Counted from the first letter of the stretch, positions 29,392-40,486 are shown. The stretch is DNA of 64,000 bases from Incurvaria masculella (GCA_946894095.1 OX335652.1:19987001-20051000); one strand, 5' to 3'. Translations and numbers: made by a program. Notes: generated by a model not told the origin, from the letters alone.

Positions 29392-29943
29392 GCAGAAGGG
29401 CTTCCGGCTCAACCCCCCATACAAATGTGAAATGAAGATCAAATGCACATTTCTTGTACGAGATCCAAAATTATACTTAAAACAGTTTTATTTCATCAAA
29501 CTAAATGGTTGATGACCATTGGCATTTTAAAATTGTATATGGTTTCTAAGTCCGAAGTTGGATATTTTGGTCGTGGATTACTCAACGATTAAGGTGACGA
29601 CGGCTTTTAAACCATAGATTACTTGTCATGCTTTAAATTCCATTAATTTTTATTATTGCACTAGTAACTGCTGTTTCTATTATTCTTTGTGACGTAACTT
29701 AGTGTAGTTTAACTACTAAAAAGTTTAAATAAATGAAATTAAATGATAAAACAATCTAAAAAATCTTAGTCATCAGACCTAGCTTATTCCATGAAAATTC
29801 AAAATAAATTCATCTTTTGTTTGATTTTTGACCTACAGCGTCCGTGATTTACTTTTAGCTATAAGTCATAGAAAGTGCCCATCGCAACAAAACTATTTTG
29901 TGCTGTGCCCGCGAATGAGTTATTCCCGTCGTGAAGGGCCACC
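29392..29943 (+). mobile_element. TTAA-type MITE (A family), copy 4, degraded
   Basis: The left end is eroded (GGGCTTCCGGCTCAACCCCC). The inside keeps TTCTTGTACGAGATCCAAAA, CAAACTAAATGGTTGATGACC, TTAGTCATCAGACCTAGCTT, GATTTACTTTTAGCTATAAG and the right end GGGCCACC then TTAA (29,944-29,947). Part of the middle is unrelated (29,590-29,740), perhaps a further insertion. Confidence 0.75.
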
Positions 29944-29947
29944 TTAA

Positions 29948-30563
29948 TAGCAAATATTGAATACTTTTTCCATGGCCTACCACTTACCTACGTCGTAATA
30001 CTTAGATCGTGCACTCATAAATTGTTTCCATCATCTCGTTATTTCTCATCAACATGCTGATTACGACATATTTGGAGTCAACATCCGATTGCTTACAGTA
30101 GGCATTTGCAAACAGAAACGTTAAAGTAACGCATAATAGAAAAGCTTACACAAAATGTACCACTCTAGCGCTTTTGTAAATGTTCGGGCCGATTCCATTC
30201 AACCGACGATGCACATAAGTCTGGTGAGAATCGCACATGTGCTGTCGAGCGAGGCGATCGATGTATCCGTCATTTGTATGCAAATCCTTGGCAACTTGCG
30301 CGAATTAGCCTCGGCGTGGCGGCGGGCCTGTTGCCTTATTTAGAGCAAATTCGCAATATGGTAACAACTACGGAGCATATTTTGGGACAGAACGTAGCGC
30401 AACATAACGGTCGTGTACAGTCGTGTCTTTCCTTGTCGTTACACTGTAAAGAGAGAGAAATGCTTAGAGCTTTTTACTGCAAAGTTGACTTCAACACACA
30501 GAGAGGAACCTCGAATCCGTGTTTAAGTACATTTACATGAATAAAAGTACGTTTACAACAAGA
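29948..30563. other. Unique-looking sequence with plus-strand open frames
   Basis: Frames of 62 and 88 codons (30,155-30,343 and 30,274-30,540) overlap and no family is recognised. Base composition is more balanced at 30,170-30,440 (for example CGATCGATGTATCC), so a decayed exon or a regulatory block is possible. Confidence 0.3.
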
Positions 30564-31122
30564 CAGCCAAGAAGGTCGCGACAAAAATGCTAACGATAAC
30601 GTAAATGGCTGAAACTGGGTTCACAGGAATAAGACCAACCCTCTGTAGCTAAATGTTTCAGTCTGCCTAAGTCAAGTGGTTGCGTTATGTAGATAAGGCG
30701 CCTAAAAAGGAGTTATGGTGACAAAAAATATACATGATAAATTAAATGGCTGCAAATAACGAATAATGAAAGTATCAGTACATACTTGCTTAGCAATACC
30801 AAAACTGGGCAAAGCTTTGTTTGCATTTCGTAGTTATAGGCGATTTAGATTCCAGATATAACTGTAGGTATTTTTAAATATTTAACCAAAAAACGGAATG
30901 GGTATTGTTGTATAATTAAAAGGTATCAAAGTTTCCAGACACTCAGTATATTCATCAGCAGGTACATACCAACATATATTTTTTATAGCCAATCTAGATA
31001 ACGCAACCACTTGGCACAGGCAGACCGACGTATTGAGCATCAGAGGATTGGTCTCTAACATGTGAACCCAGATTCAGCCATTTACCTTATCGTGACCAAA
31101 AATGTCGTGACCTCCCGGAATA
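30564..31122 (-). mobile_element. Long-TIR MITE (H family), copy 1
   Basis: About 559 bp. The left end (GGTCGCGACAAAAATG, AACGTAAATGGCTGAAACTG, GGTTCACAGG, ACCAACCCTCTG) is inverted at the right (TGTGAACCCAG, AGCCATTTACC, CATTTTTGGTCACGATAAGG reversed). Arms of about 140 bp surround a 280-bp A+T-rich centre. No reading frame. The end positions are slightly uncertain here because the outermost bases are diverged. Confidence 0.82.
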
Positions 31123-31279
31123 AGAGTTGAAGGAATTAATATTTTGTCTCCCTTTTTTATTTTATTTTTTTAAATCTGTACTTCTCTTTGATATTTATTT
31201 GTGGAACTGTACATACACGGCTACCATAACACTCCGCTCTACCCCGTTCAATCGTTCTGCATGTGTATTTTACACTTAA

Positions 31280-31808
31280 GGTGGCCCATCCCGCTCAACT
31301 CCCCATACAAACGGGGAAAGAAGATCACGCACATATTACTTATCAGAGATCCCAAATTTTGCTCAAAATAGCTTTATTTGATCGAACTTGATGTCTGATG
31401 ATAAAATTGTGTTTGTTTCTAAGTTATAAGGTCCGAAATTTGGGATTTTTCGCATGTTTTATACAATAACTTTGGAGGTATACTACGCAATGATAAAGTA
31501 AGAATATCTTAAGAAGATTAGTCATCAGATATAGCTTATTTAATCAAGTTTTATAATCTATTTGGTTTTTGTTAGAGATTTGACTACAGCGGTCGTGGTT
31601 TACTTTAAGCTATAATTCGTTTTGTAATTAAAATTTTCGTAAATCTTACCAAATCATACACTATGCACATTGTCTTTTTTGTGGACATGTTGCATCTTCC
31701 TCATCACGGAGCCAGGCTTTTTCTTTGAAACAGAGAAGGTCCCAGAACGCAAGAGCATGGTTTTGTACCGAGCCCGCGAATGAGTTCGTCCCGCCGGGTT
31801 GGGCCACC
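31280..31808 (+). mobile_element. TTAA-type MITE (A family), copy 5
   Basis: TTAA lies at 31,276-31,279. The element runs from GGTGGCCCATCCCGCTC to GGGTTGGGCCACC, after which the second TTAA has become TTTT. The body is colinear with copies 2 and 6, with small deletions. Confidence 0.88.
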
Positions 31809-31960
31809 TTTTTTGTATTTAGCATAATAGTTTGAAACAAAAAAATTCAAGATAAATAAAAAGCAATGTGCTCAAAGTATAGTTAGAATCAATAGTTTAG
31901 TGCTGCCTCATTTCTCGATTCATCGAGTTGGAAGCATCCTTTATACTTTATAGTATTTTC

Positions 31961-32249
31961 AGGGTTCCGTACCCAAAGCGTGCCAACGGAACTCTATTGC
32001 AAAGCCTCCGCTGTCCGTCCGTCCGTCTGTCACTGGGCTGTTGCTCATGAACCGTAACAGCTATTTAGGTGATTTTTTACAGATTGTGTATTTATTTTGC
32101 CGCTATAACAACAAATTAAAATATGATAAAAATTAAAGGGGGACCCCAAAACGTATACATACATAAAACGTAATTGTATGTATTAAATCTTGTATGATGG
32201 TACAGAACCCTTCGTGTGATAGTCTGACTCGCACTTGGCCGGTTTTTTT
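31961..32249 (+). mobile_element. GGGTTCCGTA element, complete copy
   Basis: AGGGTTCCGTACCCAAAGCG, CGCTGTCCGTCCGTCCG, ATTTATTTTGCCGCTATAAC, TTGTATGATGGTACAGAACC and CTCGCACTTGGCCGGTTTTT in order; about 289 bp. Confidence 0.92.
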
Positions 32250-32272
32250 ATTTATCCGCCCGATTCTCTTAA

Positions 32273-32632
32273 GGATGTTCCGACCCATACAATGTTTTTT
32301 TTACACAGAACGTAAAAAGTATTGCACTTTAAGGCACGAATTCGTCAAAAATATTAAATATAGCCATAGTAGTTGCAGCGAAAACATATTCACAATTTCA
32401 GGTTTAATGGTTTCGTTGTAATTGCCGATTAGAGGTATTACACCGTTAGATGGCGCGGTTAAATAAAAATCGTATTAAAATAAATTGTAAAAAACCAATA
32501 ATCCTGAAATTGTGAAATTGTTTTCGCTGCAAGTAATATGACTATATAAAACTTGTATTATTAATTCGTGGCTTAAAGTGCAATACTTTTTGCGTTATGT
32601 GTGCAAACAACTTTATATGGGTCGGAGCAACC
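32273..32632 (+). mobile_element. TTAA-type palindromic MITE (B family), copy 2, 360 bp
   Basis: TTAA lies at 32,269-32,272 and its eroded partner (ATAA) after 32,632. The sequence is nearly the same as the 19.8-kb copy throughout, including the palindromic arms and the centre CACCGTTAGATGGCGCGG. Confidence 0.92.
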
Positions 32633-33098
32633 ATAAGTAAATTATTTGACAAGACAATAATGTTATTCATCTAAATTAACATTTATGTATTAAATCCACT
32701 AGATATTAGTCGCAAAGAGTCGATGTTTAATTTTTTCACCTCTTTCAAAAGCCCCCGATTCGGTCAAGTACATCGTTTAAAAGCTTTATAGCCACCGTTA
32801 AACTAATGAAATAAGCTAAGAAGGTGCGCGTTGAAATATTTTATTCAATTTTTATTTCATTACGGCCCCTTATCTTCGCATTATATCTGCCATTAGCGCG
32901 GTTCGCTCCGCCCCTGCTAACAAACCCAAAAAATATACACTCGTCGGGCGCAGTCGGTAATGGCCGCGGCCACGTGGCAGTGCGAGCACCCCCGAGTCGG
33001 TGGCAATGCGGAGTTATTGCTCTTTTATGGCTCGGCTGACGTAATGATTCTCCACCAGCGCGGTGGTTTCATTTGGTGTATTTTGCTTTTTAGGAATT
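32633..33098. promoter_or_regulatory. CpG-rich block with E-box and CRE-like sites, candidate regulatory region
   Basis: About 32,870-33,060 is G+C and CpG rich between A+T-rich flanks. It contains a 10-bp palindrome GCCACGTGGC (32,969-32,978, CACGTG E-box) and TGACGTAA (33,037-33,044, CRE-like). No transcript start, exon or repeat identity is visible. The regulatory role is inference. Confidence 0.3.
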
Positions 33099-33325
33099 AA
33101 AAAACCGGCCAAGTGCGAGTTAGGCTCGCACACGAAGGGTTCCGTACCACCGTACAAGATTTAACACATAAAAATCACGTTTTTTGTATGGGGGCCCCCT
33201 TTAATTTTAATTATTTCGAAATTTTACGTGTTTTATTTGTTGTCATAGCGGCAAAATAAATACACACTTTGTGAAAAAATCATCTTCCTACCTGTTATGG
33301 TTCAGGAGATACAGGACATACACAA
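33099..33325 (-). mobile_element. GGGTTCCGTA element, truncated copy
   Basis: AAAAAACCGGCCAAGTGCG, then GAGTTAGGCTCGCACACG, GGGTTCCGTACCACCGTAC, GATTTAACACA, AATCACGTTTTTTGTATGG and GCGGCAAAATAAATACAC. It stops before the (GGAC)n block, so the start of the element (GGGTTCCGTACCCAAAGGG end) is missing. Confidence 0.88.
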
Positions 33326-33404
33326 CACAACTTATTTTCGCTAAGTCTTTCTCTCCTAAAGTTGCTCTCACAGACGTAGACTATTTCCTACTGGAAATAC
33401 CATT

Positions 33405-33560
33405 CGATATTGTTTATTGTTTATTCATCATGCATAGACAGTACACTGCACTCGGATTTGTCATATTTTATCATTAGCCAGTTCGGGGAAATCCCAGCGA
33501 AGAAGAACTGGAAAGAAACTCCGCTGGTTTTTTTTTTCAACGTCCACTTAGTCTAAATTT
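33405..33560 (+). repeat. Dispersed repeat (J family), copy 2
   Basis: CACTCGGATTTGTCATATTT, CCAGCGAAGAAGAACTGG, AAAGAAACTCCGCTGG and AACGTCCACTTAGTCTAAAT match 52,494-52,625 in reverse orientation. Probably a LINE 3' region. Confidence 0.65.
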
Positions 33561-34527
33561 ACAAAAGTATTGAGACTTACAGATAAACACGCTAAATTAA
33601 TATGAATTGACGAGAATCAACTATTCATGTCTTATGCAACAGTTCATGACATATGTCATGTCACAGCACTGACAGAACCAGGCCAAAGACAACGTTTATT
33701 TTTTGACAACATGTTTATGTCAGGGAGTAGCCAAATGACCTTTCAATACAGCAGTCATGTAAACTTAAAATATTTGTTTAATTCATTTTAAAAAACAAAA
33801 CCCAATTATTAACCATGATATCACATCAACATAATAGTTACTTTTAACAAGTAACATTCTGAAATATGTAGTATCAATCAGTGCAAAATTAATGACAATA
33901 TCAGATTGTGCGTCAGAACAAAAAAAAACGTGTAAAATTATAAATAGTTCCTATGACACAACAATGTATTTAATATGTGTTTGAGAATAGTATATGTACT
34001 ATAATTTTGTTTCAGTAGAGTATGACATATTACTTTTGAAGGAGAGATCTACATCTTTGTTTCCAAGCAATAAGAAAGGCAATGAAAGTGCTAAGCTCTC
34101 TAAAATGCACAAGAAAACAAACAATATCATGACACCAATCAAATACCGCACCGTCATATTTACGTTTGAAGTCATGAAAGAACTTGTCAGGTAATAATAC
34201 CCGAGCAGAAATGTATTACAAGTTTTCAACGGAGCGAAAAGAACTGTCAAACGTACAGAGAAAACATTGTGATCTTCAAAGAAAATATCCTTTGGACGTC
34301 TGTCTGTATCAATTTAGAGCATTGACTCTCAACCCAAGGCACGCCTATTTCTCCTAAGGTTTTAATCAATATAACTGCGGCTTTGGAAAAAAAAATTGCT
34401 TTAAAGCATATTTTTGTTATTTCTTATTCTGACTCTTGTTTAAATTATGGTTTCCATTTACTGACTCTAATAATAGCTTAAATGTCGCGTAGTAAGAGTT
34501 TGCATTACTACAAGATTAAAACATTAC
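33561..34527. other. Intergenic sequence, nothing recognised
   Basis: A+T-rich, with overlapping short frames on both strands at 33,994-34,250 and no motif. At 33,620-33,665 CATGAC/GTCATG words cluster as small palindromes. Confidence 0.4.
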
Positions 34528-34640
34528 AAAAAAAACCGGTCAAATGCGAGTCGGACTCGCACACGAAGGGTTCCGTACAAGATTTAACACAAAAAAAACA
34601 CGTTTTTTGTATGGGACCCCTTTAATTTTTATTATTTTTA

Positions 34641-34956
34641 CAGTTCCGTACCCAAAGGGTGAAAACGGAACCCTATTACTAAGCCTCCGCTGTCCGTCCG
34701 GCCGTCCGTCCATCCGTCCGCCGTCCGTCCGTCCGTCCGTCTGTCACAGGGCTGTATCTCATGAAGGCAGCTGAAATTTTCACATAGTGTGTATTTATTT
34801 TGCCGCTATGACAACAAATAAGTAAAAATAAAATAATAATACAAATTAAAGGGGGGTCCGATACAAAAAACGTGATTTTTTTGGTTTAAATCTTGTACGA
34901 TGGTACGGAACCCTTCGTGTGCGAGTCCGACTCGCACTTTGCCGGTTTTTTATTTT
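34641..34956 (+). mobile_element. GGGTTCCGTA element (inner copy), complete
   Basis: It runs from AGTTCCGTACCCAAAGGGTG to CTCGCACTTTGCCGGTTTTTT in plus orientation, inserted in an A/T-rich spot of the minus-oriented outer copy. This shows the family moved as a unit with these ends. Confidence 0.92.
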
Positions 34957-35052
34957 ACCCATTTGTTGATAACAACGGCTAAATAATTACATACTTTGTG
35001 AAAATTTCTGCTGCCTACCTATGAGATAGTTCACGAGATACAGCCCTGTGAC

Positions 35053-35125
35053 AGACGGACGGACGGACGGACGAACGGACGAACGGACGGACGGACGGAC
35101 GGACGGACGGACGGACGGACGGACA
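35053..35125 (-). repeat. (GTCC)n microsatellite
   Basis: About eighteen GGAC units with two GAAC variants, inside the outer GGGTTCCGTA copy. Confidence 0.95.
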
Positions 35126-35192
35126 GCGGAAGCTTAGTAATAGGGTTCCGTTTTCACCCTTTGGGTACGGAACCCTAAAAATAACATCATAG

Positions 35193-35599
35193 TTTTTTTT
35201 ATGCGACCTGACAAGGATGGCTAATACCACACAACTACCGTTATGATATTAGCCCAATACACCACATTCCCGAAGGAATTTGGTGCCATGCCAGGACCTT
35301 CCCTTTATGAGCACGGCTACATTGATCTGGATAAAAAACACGGACAATTTTTCATTGCCGCTTCGACCATCTTTTCATTCAATGCGATGGTACCAACCCG
35401 GGCGGGCTTAAACCCTACCACCTAGTAGGGGAAGGGGACCTACAGTTTAACATGGATTCCGAACCATGGATCAGCTCGCATTCGTGACGAAATGCACTTA
35501 TCGAACTCGGAAAGAGAAAGACAGTGGTGCATGTCGGTATTGAACCCAGGCCTCCGGTACGCTAGGCTAGTCCCTGCGCCACTAAGCTACGAGCCACTC
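35193..35599 (-). mobile_element. SINE with tRNA-like head, complete copy 1
   Basis: The 3' tail is the T8 run at 35,193-35,200 on the plus strand. The body is the same as in the 5S-headed copies (GGATGGCTAATACCACAC, CAGGACCTTCCCTTTATG, ACCAACCCGGGCGGGCTT). The 5' head on the minus strand has A-box TAGCTTAGTGGCGCAGGG and B-box GGGTTCAATACC, i.e. tRNA-derived. A hinge (CTTTCTCTTTCCGAG, AAGTGCATTTCGTCACGAAT) joins head to body. It is a non-autonomous retroelement of about 400 bp. Confidence 0.88.
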
Positions 35600-36215
35600 A
35601 AAACGACACACCCGGCATAGAGTCTCAGGGTAGTCTCAGGTTTATCACATTTTTATAAACTCACTTCTCTGTTTGCATGTTCGGTACTCAATTTGCAATA
35701 CATTTTAAAAACTAACAGTCGTATTCAGAGTGAACCTGTCATAACTTAGTACTGGATTAGCACCGGACTAACCATACAAACACCAGTTTAGTCCGGCAAA
35801 AACTCCCCGCTCTGAATACGACAAAAATAATTTATACTTCCCGATGACCTAATGACTTGATTAGAAACACAGCTGAAGACCGGGTGACAATAAAATAAAT
35901 AAAAATAAAGCCAATGAATAAAAATAAAAATAGTGTTACAATATTATTGAAACGGACTACACGACGAAACGAATACAATAATTTATTGAAAACAAAAAAG
36001 TGGGATAAAATAGATTAAAGAAAGGTGTATAAATAGTAGAGGACGAGCACATCACTTTTTTCATTTTCGATAAAAGTATTTCATACTTTTTAGTCAGTTT
36101 AAAAATGCTGATTGAGAATCGTAGAATTGTATAACGCGCCAGGGATTGTATTAAAATGTGTGTAACTACATTCACTAAGAACGAGATTTAAATGTGGATT
36201 TTCCTTGAAAATATG
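35600..36215. other. Intergenic; short inverted pair at 35,718-35,822
   Basis: GTCGTATTCAGAG and CTCTGAATACGAC at the two ends of 35,718-35,822, with ACTAAC / GTTTAGTCCGG words between, look like a roughly 105-bp palindromic MITE. The rest is A+T-rich without features. Confidence 0.45.
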
Positions 36216-36221
36216 AGCTGC

Positions 36222-36375
36222 TTCATGGTTCTAACCCACGTGAAACTGTAGGTACCCTTATGTTCTTGCTCGGTGGTAGAGTTAGGACTGCTCGGGTTGG
36301 CACAATCGCATTGATATAAAAAATCGGATGATAGTCGGAACGGAAATTAAAAATGTTTGAGTTTTCACTTTAGCT
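36222..36375 (+). mobile_element. SINE (5S/tRNA-headed family), diverged plus-oriented fragment
   Basis: ACGTGAAACTGTAGGTACCC, CGGTGGTAGAGTTAGGAC, CTCGGGTTGGCACAATCGCA and TTAGCTCAATGTAG match the body. A younger SINE in the opposite orientation begins immediately after it. Confidence 0.72.
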
Positions 36376-36392
36376 CAATGTAGATTTCCTCA

Positions 36393-36804
36393 TTTTTTTT
36401 TTTTTTATGCTACCTGACATGGATGGCTAATACCACACAAATACCGTTATGATATAAGCCCAATACACCACATTTCCGAAGGAATTAGGTGCCATGCCAG
36501 GACCTTCCCTTTATGAGCACGGCTACATTGAACTGGATGGAAAACACGACAATTTTTCATTGCCCTTTCGACCATCTTTTCATCCAATGCGATGGTACCA
36601 ACCCGGGCGGGCTTAAACCCTACCACCTAGTAGGGGAAGGGGACCTACAGTTTTACATGGATTCCGAACCATGGAGCAGCTCGCATTCGTGACGAAATGC
36701 ACTTGTCGAACTCTGAAAGAGAAAGACAGTGGTGCAAGTTGGTATTGAACCCGGGCCTCTGGTACGCTAGGCCAGTCCCCGCGCCACTAGGCTACGAGCC
36801 GCTC
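36393..36804 (-). mobile_element. SINE with tRNA-like head, complete copy 2
   Basis: The tail is a T14 run at 36,393-36,406. The body and hinge are as in the 35.2-kb copy and nearly identical to it. The minus-strand head is GCGGCTCGTAGCCTAGTGGC ... GGGACTGGCCTAGCG ... CCCGGGTTCAATACC: A-box TAGCCTAGTGG and B-box GGTTCAATACC. The long uninterrupted tail suggests a relatively young insertion. Confidence 0.9.
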
Positions 36805-36944
36805 TAGTCTAGTCACCACCACCAAGACACCTGTCTTGGTGTCCCCGGGTCTAGAATGCGGTTTTAATACGGTCGGTCGATGCGTCGGGTTGGACTAATA
36901 TCAAGACAAAGGGTTTATTTATTTATTTATCAATTAAGAATTCA

Positions 36945-37262
36945 ACAACTTATTATTAGCAGCGCATTTTTCTAAGAAAATTACCTCAAAACTAGCCAAT
37001 TATAAAATTCTATCGCTTAATAAAGTTACTGTATAGAAATGTAAGTGTAAGGATGAGCATATGCGTGTTTGAGAGAGGTTGAATGTGTGTGTGTGATGGT
37101 GATGTATTGGTTTGTGTGCGCGAGCGCGGGTGAGTATGAGTATAAAGTTTAATATGTGAGTGCAATTGAGTATTTGTGCATGTGGTGTTTGTAAAGGTGT
37201 GTGTAAGGGTGTTTGTGTCTGATTTACGTATTCTCTTGCTTGAGAACCTTCACTACAGGTTT
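36945..37262 (-). repeat. Dispersed repeat (F family), copy 2
   Basis: In reverse orientation it is colinear with 24,551-25,005 but lacks the 167-bp insert. TG-rich on the plus strand. The 88-codon frame it contains is simple-sequence. Confidence 0.7.
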
Positions 37263-37753
37263 TCAAGCATTCAGAAGGTTACTAACAAAAACAGTTAAAA
37301 TTTTTCTCATGTTTAAAACGTCCAAAAACGTTTTCCCCTCCCATAAATAAACACATTCAGTATAAACCGTGCCTTATCACTTTTATTTAAACACATTCCG
37401 TGTAATCCACGCCTAAACTTATTTTAGTTCAGAGGCACAAAGTAAACAACTCGCTCTCTTCAACTTAACGATATGCAAACTTCCGATGCGGCGGCCTGCT
37501 CCGGTTAATGGGTAAATAACTAGAGACTTCATTTTGCCAATTTTGTGTAAAAACGCGGGCAGTTTCATTTGTATGAAATTGTATGGAATTATTTCATAAT
37601 GTATGACCGCTAAGCTATCCAGGCCATATAAGGCAACGAATTGTTTTATTATTTTTCTAATCGTCACACGGCTGTCACAAAATTGAACCCGCAGTTAGAA
37701 ATTTTAAGTGCAACGATGATGTTATCAATCTAATTTGGGCTCAATAAGAAACA
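37263..37753. other. Intergenic sequence, nothing recognised
   Basis: Contains ACACATTC(A/C)GT(A/G)TAA near 37,348 and 37,386, a short direct repeat (about 38 bp apart). No gene. Confidence 0.35.
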
Positions 37754-37757
37754 TTAA

Positions 37758-38299
37758 GGTGGCCCATCCCGCTCATCTCTCCATACAAAAGGGAAAAGAA
37801 GATCACGCCCATATTTCTTGTCAGAGATCCAAAATTTTGCTCAAAATAGCTTTATTTAATCGAACTAGATGTCTGATGACCATTGGCATTGTAAAATTGT
37901 GTTTGGTTTCTAAGTTATAAGGTCCGAAAGTTTGAATTTTTCGCGCGTTTTATACAATAACTTTGGAGGTGGATTACGCAGTGATAAAGTAAGAACATCT
38001 TAAAAAGATTAGTCATTAGACTTAGCTTATTTAATCAAAATTTATAATCTATTTGGGTTTTGTTAGATTTTTAACTACAGCGGCCGTGGTTTACTTTTAG
38101 CTATAAGTCGTTTTAAAATTAAAATTTTCGTAAATCTTACCAAATCATACACTATGCACATTGTCTTTTTTGTGGACAAGTTGCATCTTCCTCATCACGG
38201 AACCTGTCTTATTCTTTGAAACAGAGAGGGTCCCAGAGCGCAATCGCACTGTTTTGTACCGTGCCCGCGAATGAGTTAGGCCGGCCGGGTTGGGCCACC
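37758..38299 (+). mobile_element. TTAA-type MITE (A family), copy 6, complete, 542 bp
   Basis: TTAA lies at 37,754-37,757 and 38,300-38,303. The ends GGTGGCCCATCCCGCTC and GGCCGGGTTGGGCCACC are intact, and the interior matches copies 2 and 5 closely. Confidence 0.92.
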
Positions 38300-38474
38300 T
38301 TAAGCTAATCTAGGAGTTTTTCAGCGAGTTTTCTTGTACAGTTATTGATAGCAACCCGCGGCTCCGCCCGCAGTAAAGTCTGACGACAAATAGTCGGTTT
38401 TTCCCCGACCCCGTCACTTTTAACCCGACAGTTCGCCTCTTAGGTGACTTAGTTTGGTTTTCACCAAGTGCTGA

Positions 38475-38612
38475 TTTATTTTAATCGACATTTAAAGGGC
38501 CTTTATTAGTAAAGTGCTGATTATCTTGTACTGGTATTGATTGCAAGCTGCTTAGAAAGGCCCTTAATATGTGGCGATTTAGCTAATCAGCAGTAGGTGA
38601 AAAAGACCCTTA
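38475..38612 (+). mobile_element. Short palindromic MITE (D family), copy 2, uninterrupted
   Basis: It carries TTTAATCGACATTTAAAGGG, AAAGTGCTGATTATCTTG, GAAAGGCCCTTAATATGTGG and CAGCAGTAGGTGAAAAAG. The single TTAA at 38,564-38,567 corresponds exactly to the TTAA site duplicated around the A-family insertion at 1.65-2.20 kb. Confidence 0.78.
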
Positions 38613-38715
38613 GCGAGATAGTAGCCTATAACTGAAGAATGAATCTATACGTAGATATAAACCGCATCATGGAAGGGTAGTTGGTTCTCAAGTGACAATC
38701 GAACGAACAGACGGA

Positions 38716-38962
38716 TTTGATTCTTAGGGTCGATTGTTCAATGACCTGACAATTAGTCAGATAAAAATTCCACGAAATTACTAAAGCCGCTGTTCATTCA
38801 TCCGTTACGATGAGTCCATATTTTTATTAATAAAATTACATTTAAATAATACTGACAGGAGATATAATCCTCCTGTAATGACTTTCCATCTTTTGAGAAA
38901 CGTATATTTGTGCTATCAGACCGTTAAGTACTATCTGACGATTGAAAAAAAGATACATTAAA
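38716..38962 (+). mobile_element. PIF/Harbinger-like MITE (I family), copy 2, degraded
   Basis: It starts TTAGGGTCGATTGTTCAATG, contains CAGATAAAAATTCC and a GACTTTCCATCTTTTGAGAAA stretch like the 26.9-kb copy (short words quoted), and ends CTGACGATTGAAAAAAAG. The outer right bases are lost. Confidence 0.6.
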
Positions 38963-40269
38963 ATTGGTCTCTAATGAATAAAGAAAATATTCATAACAAA
39001 TATTTTTCTGATATGCTTCTACAATTAAATTGATTTTCTGCTTAGTCTAAAAATGCTGTGAACCTTTAAGTGAACTTGGAACATTTTGCATTATAATCTA
39101 TAGAGCTACACCAAACAATGTTAGTCCTGCGGCTATTAACCCCACCGCCAACGCCGTGCTCGCAAGTATTAATGTGTGATCATTATTATTAATACATCGA
39201 CCATAAGAGATGGCTACAGCTCGCAGACGTTAAGACCGCCATGATATATCGGAAGCTATAAGACAAACCCGCTGAGATGCAGAGGATATTTCGATGTCGT
39301 TTTTGACTTATTGTTATTTGTACGGTCGATTTAACACCCTAAGCTTTAAGCCGCTTCCTTGGATTTACAATTTTTCGAAATATAAGTTGAACAAAGAGTA
39401 GCTTTAAAATACAATTGTGAAACATTCATGATTAATTTTTTTTTGCTCATCTATGAACGTACTGCAATAAAAATATGTGAATTTATAAGCATCCATTCTT
39501 GACAAATGGGTGCATAGTTAAGGTGATCTAAAACAATATGATAGCTCCGTCATCTATTGGTAACAAACAGAAGTATAAGCAAGGACCAACTTCTCAAACA
39601 CCTAACGGTCGGCTGGAAGTAATCTCTTCGAGGGATATGCCCGCCTTTGCGCCCCAATTATTATGTTGCTATTGCACTGTACAGTTTTTATGGCGTTTGA
39701 AGAATTTTCAATGAATCAATCAATGTACTCTCTATCTGTTAGTTACGCATTCGAAAGTAGATAATTCATATAGACGCATTTTCATTGAAATCACCAATTT
39801 TTAAGTAACTAATGAGAAGCATATTTTTATCCAGTTAGAATTATATGTTTCGTTTTATTTTGTAAATGTTCTGTGTAGTTTTTATGAACAAACTTTAATT
39901 AACTCGCTTTCTTTTCTGTTTGGTAGATTTTTGTAATCGATTTTATATTAAATTCCCTAAGAGAATTAATACTGAAAACATAACTAAGAAATTGATACTT
40001 TTTCTATTTATTAATTAATTGTATTTATCCGCACATGGGTAACGTATAAGTGGAAAGGTAACATCTTTATTTTTTCGTAATTTCTTTATAGTGCAGACAA
40101 AAATATGCTTCAATAATTCATGTTTCTAGTTAATAATTAATGTGACGGGTTTCCCCTTACAAAATACTGAAATCCAACGTTTTAATTTTTTTTTAATAGT
40201 TAATTTTTAAATAAAATATAGAACTACTTAGACGGTTTCCGCCGTAACATACCATTCAGTAGGACAATG
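38963..40269. other. Intergenic sequence, nothing recognised
   Basis: 1.3 kb of A+T-rich DNA. No open frame of interest and no shared repeat was recognised. Confidence 0.45.
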
Positions 40270-40486
40270 ATGTATACAAGATTTAACAAGACACAAAGAC
40301 ATATGTTTCTTGTATGGTGTCCCCCTTTAGATTTTTGCTACTTTTTAATACACATTCTGGGAACAAATTCAGCTATCTACCTGTTACGCTTCATGAGATA
40401 CAGCCCTGTGACAGACGGACGGACGGATGAACGGAGGGACAATGGAGAATCCGTTGCAACCCTTTGGATACGGAACCCTTAAAAAC
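40270..40486 (-). mobile_element. GGGTTCCGTA element, old degraded copy
   Basis: ACAAGATTTAACAAGACAC, TTTCTTGTATGG, CTGTTACGCTTCATGAGATAC, GACAGACGGACGGACGG and ACCCTTTGGATACGGAACCC keep family order, but substitutions are frequent and the terminal palindrome is gone. Some words are shortened. Confidence 0.75.

Larger units (their letters stand above)
34528..35183 (-). mobile_element. GGGTTCCGTA element (outer copy), interrupted by another copy
   Basis: 34,528-34,640 holds the 3' end in reverse (AAAAACCGGTCAAATGCG to TTTTTATTATTTTTA) and 34,957-35,183 the rest (ATTTGTTGATAACAACGGCT to GGGTACGGAACCCTAAAAAT). A complete plus-oriented copy sits between them. The (GGAC)n tract here is the longest of the family in this window. 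Confidence 0.9.

Noticed and set aside
32194..32421. ORF shared almost exactly with 59,419-59,613
   Set aside because: The shared peptide comes from the non-coding B-family MITE arms and is not a conserved protein.
35053..35125. Telomeric or satellite DNA
   Set aside because: The GGAC tract is not the insect telomeric TTAGG and is confined to the interior of a dispersed element.
34544..35230. Short ORFs rich in RPSVRPSVRPS
   Set aside because: These are translations of the (GTCC)n microsatellite in GGGTTCCGTA elements, seen in several copies.
36740..36804. Functional tRNA gene on the minus strand
   Set aside because: The same tRNA-like text occurs at 35.5 kb joined to the same SINE body and tail, so it is a SINE head.
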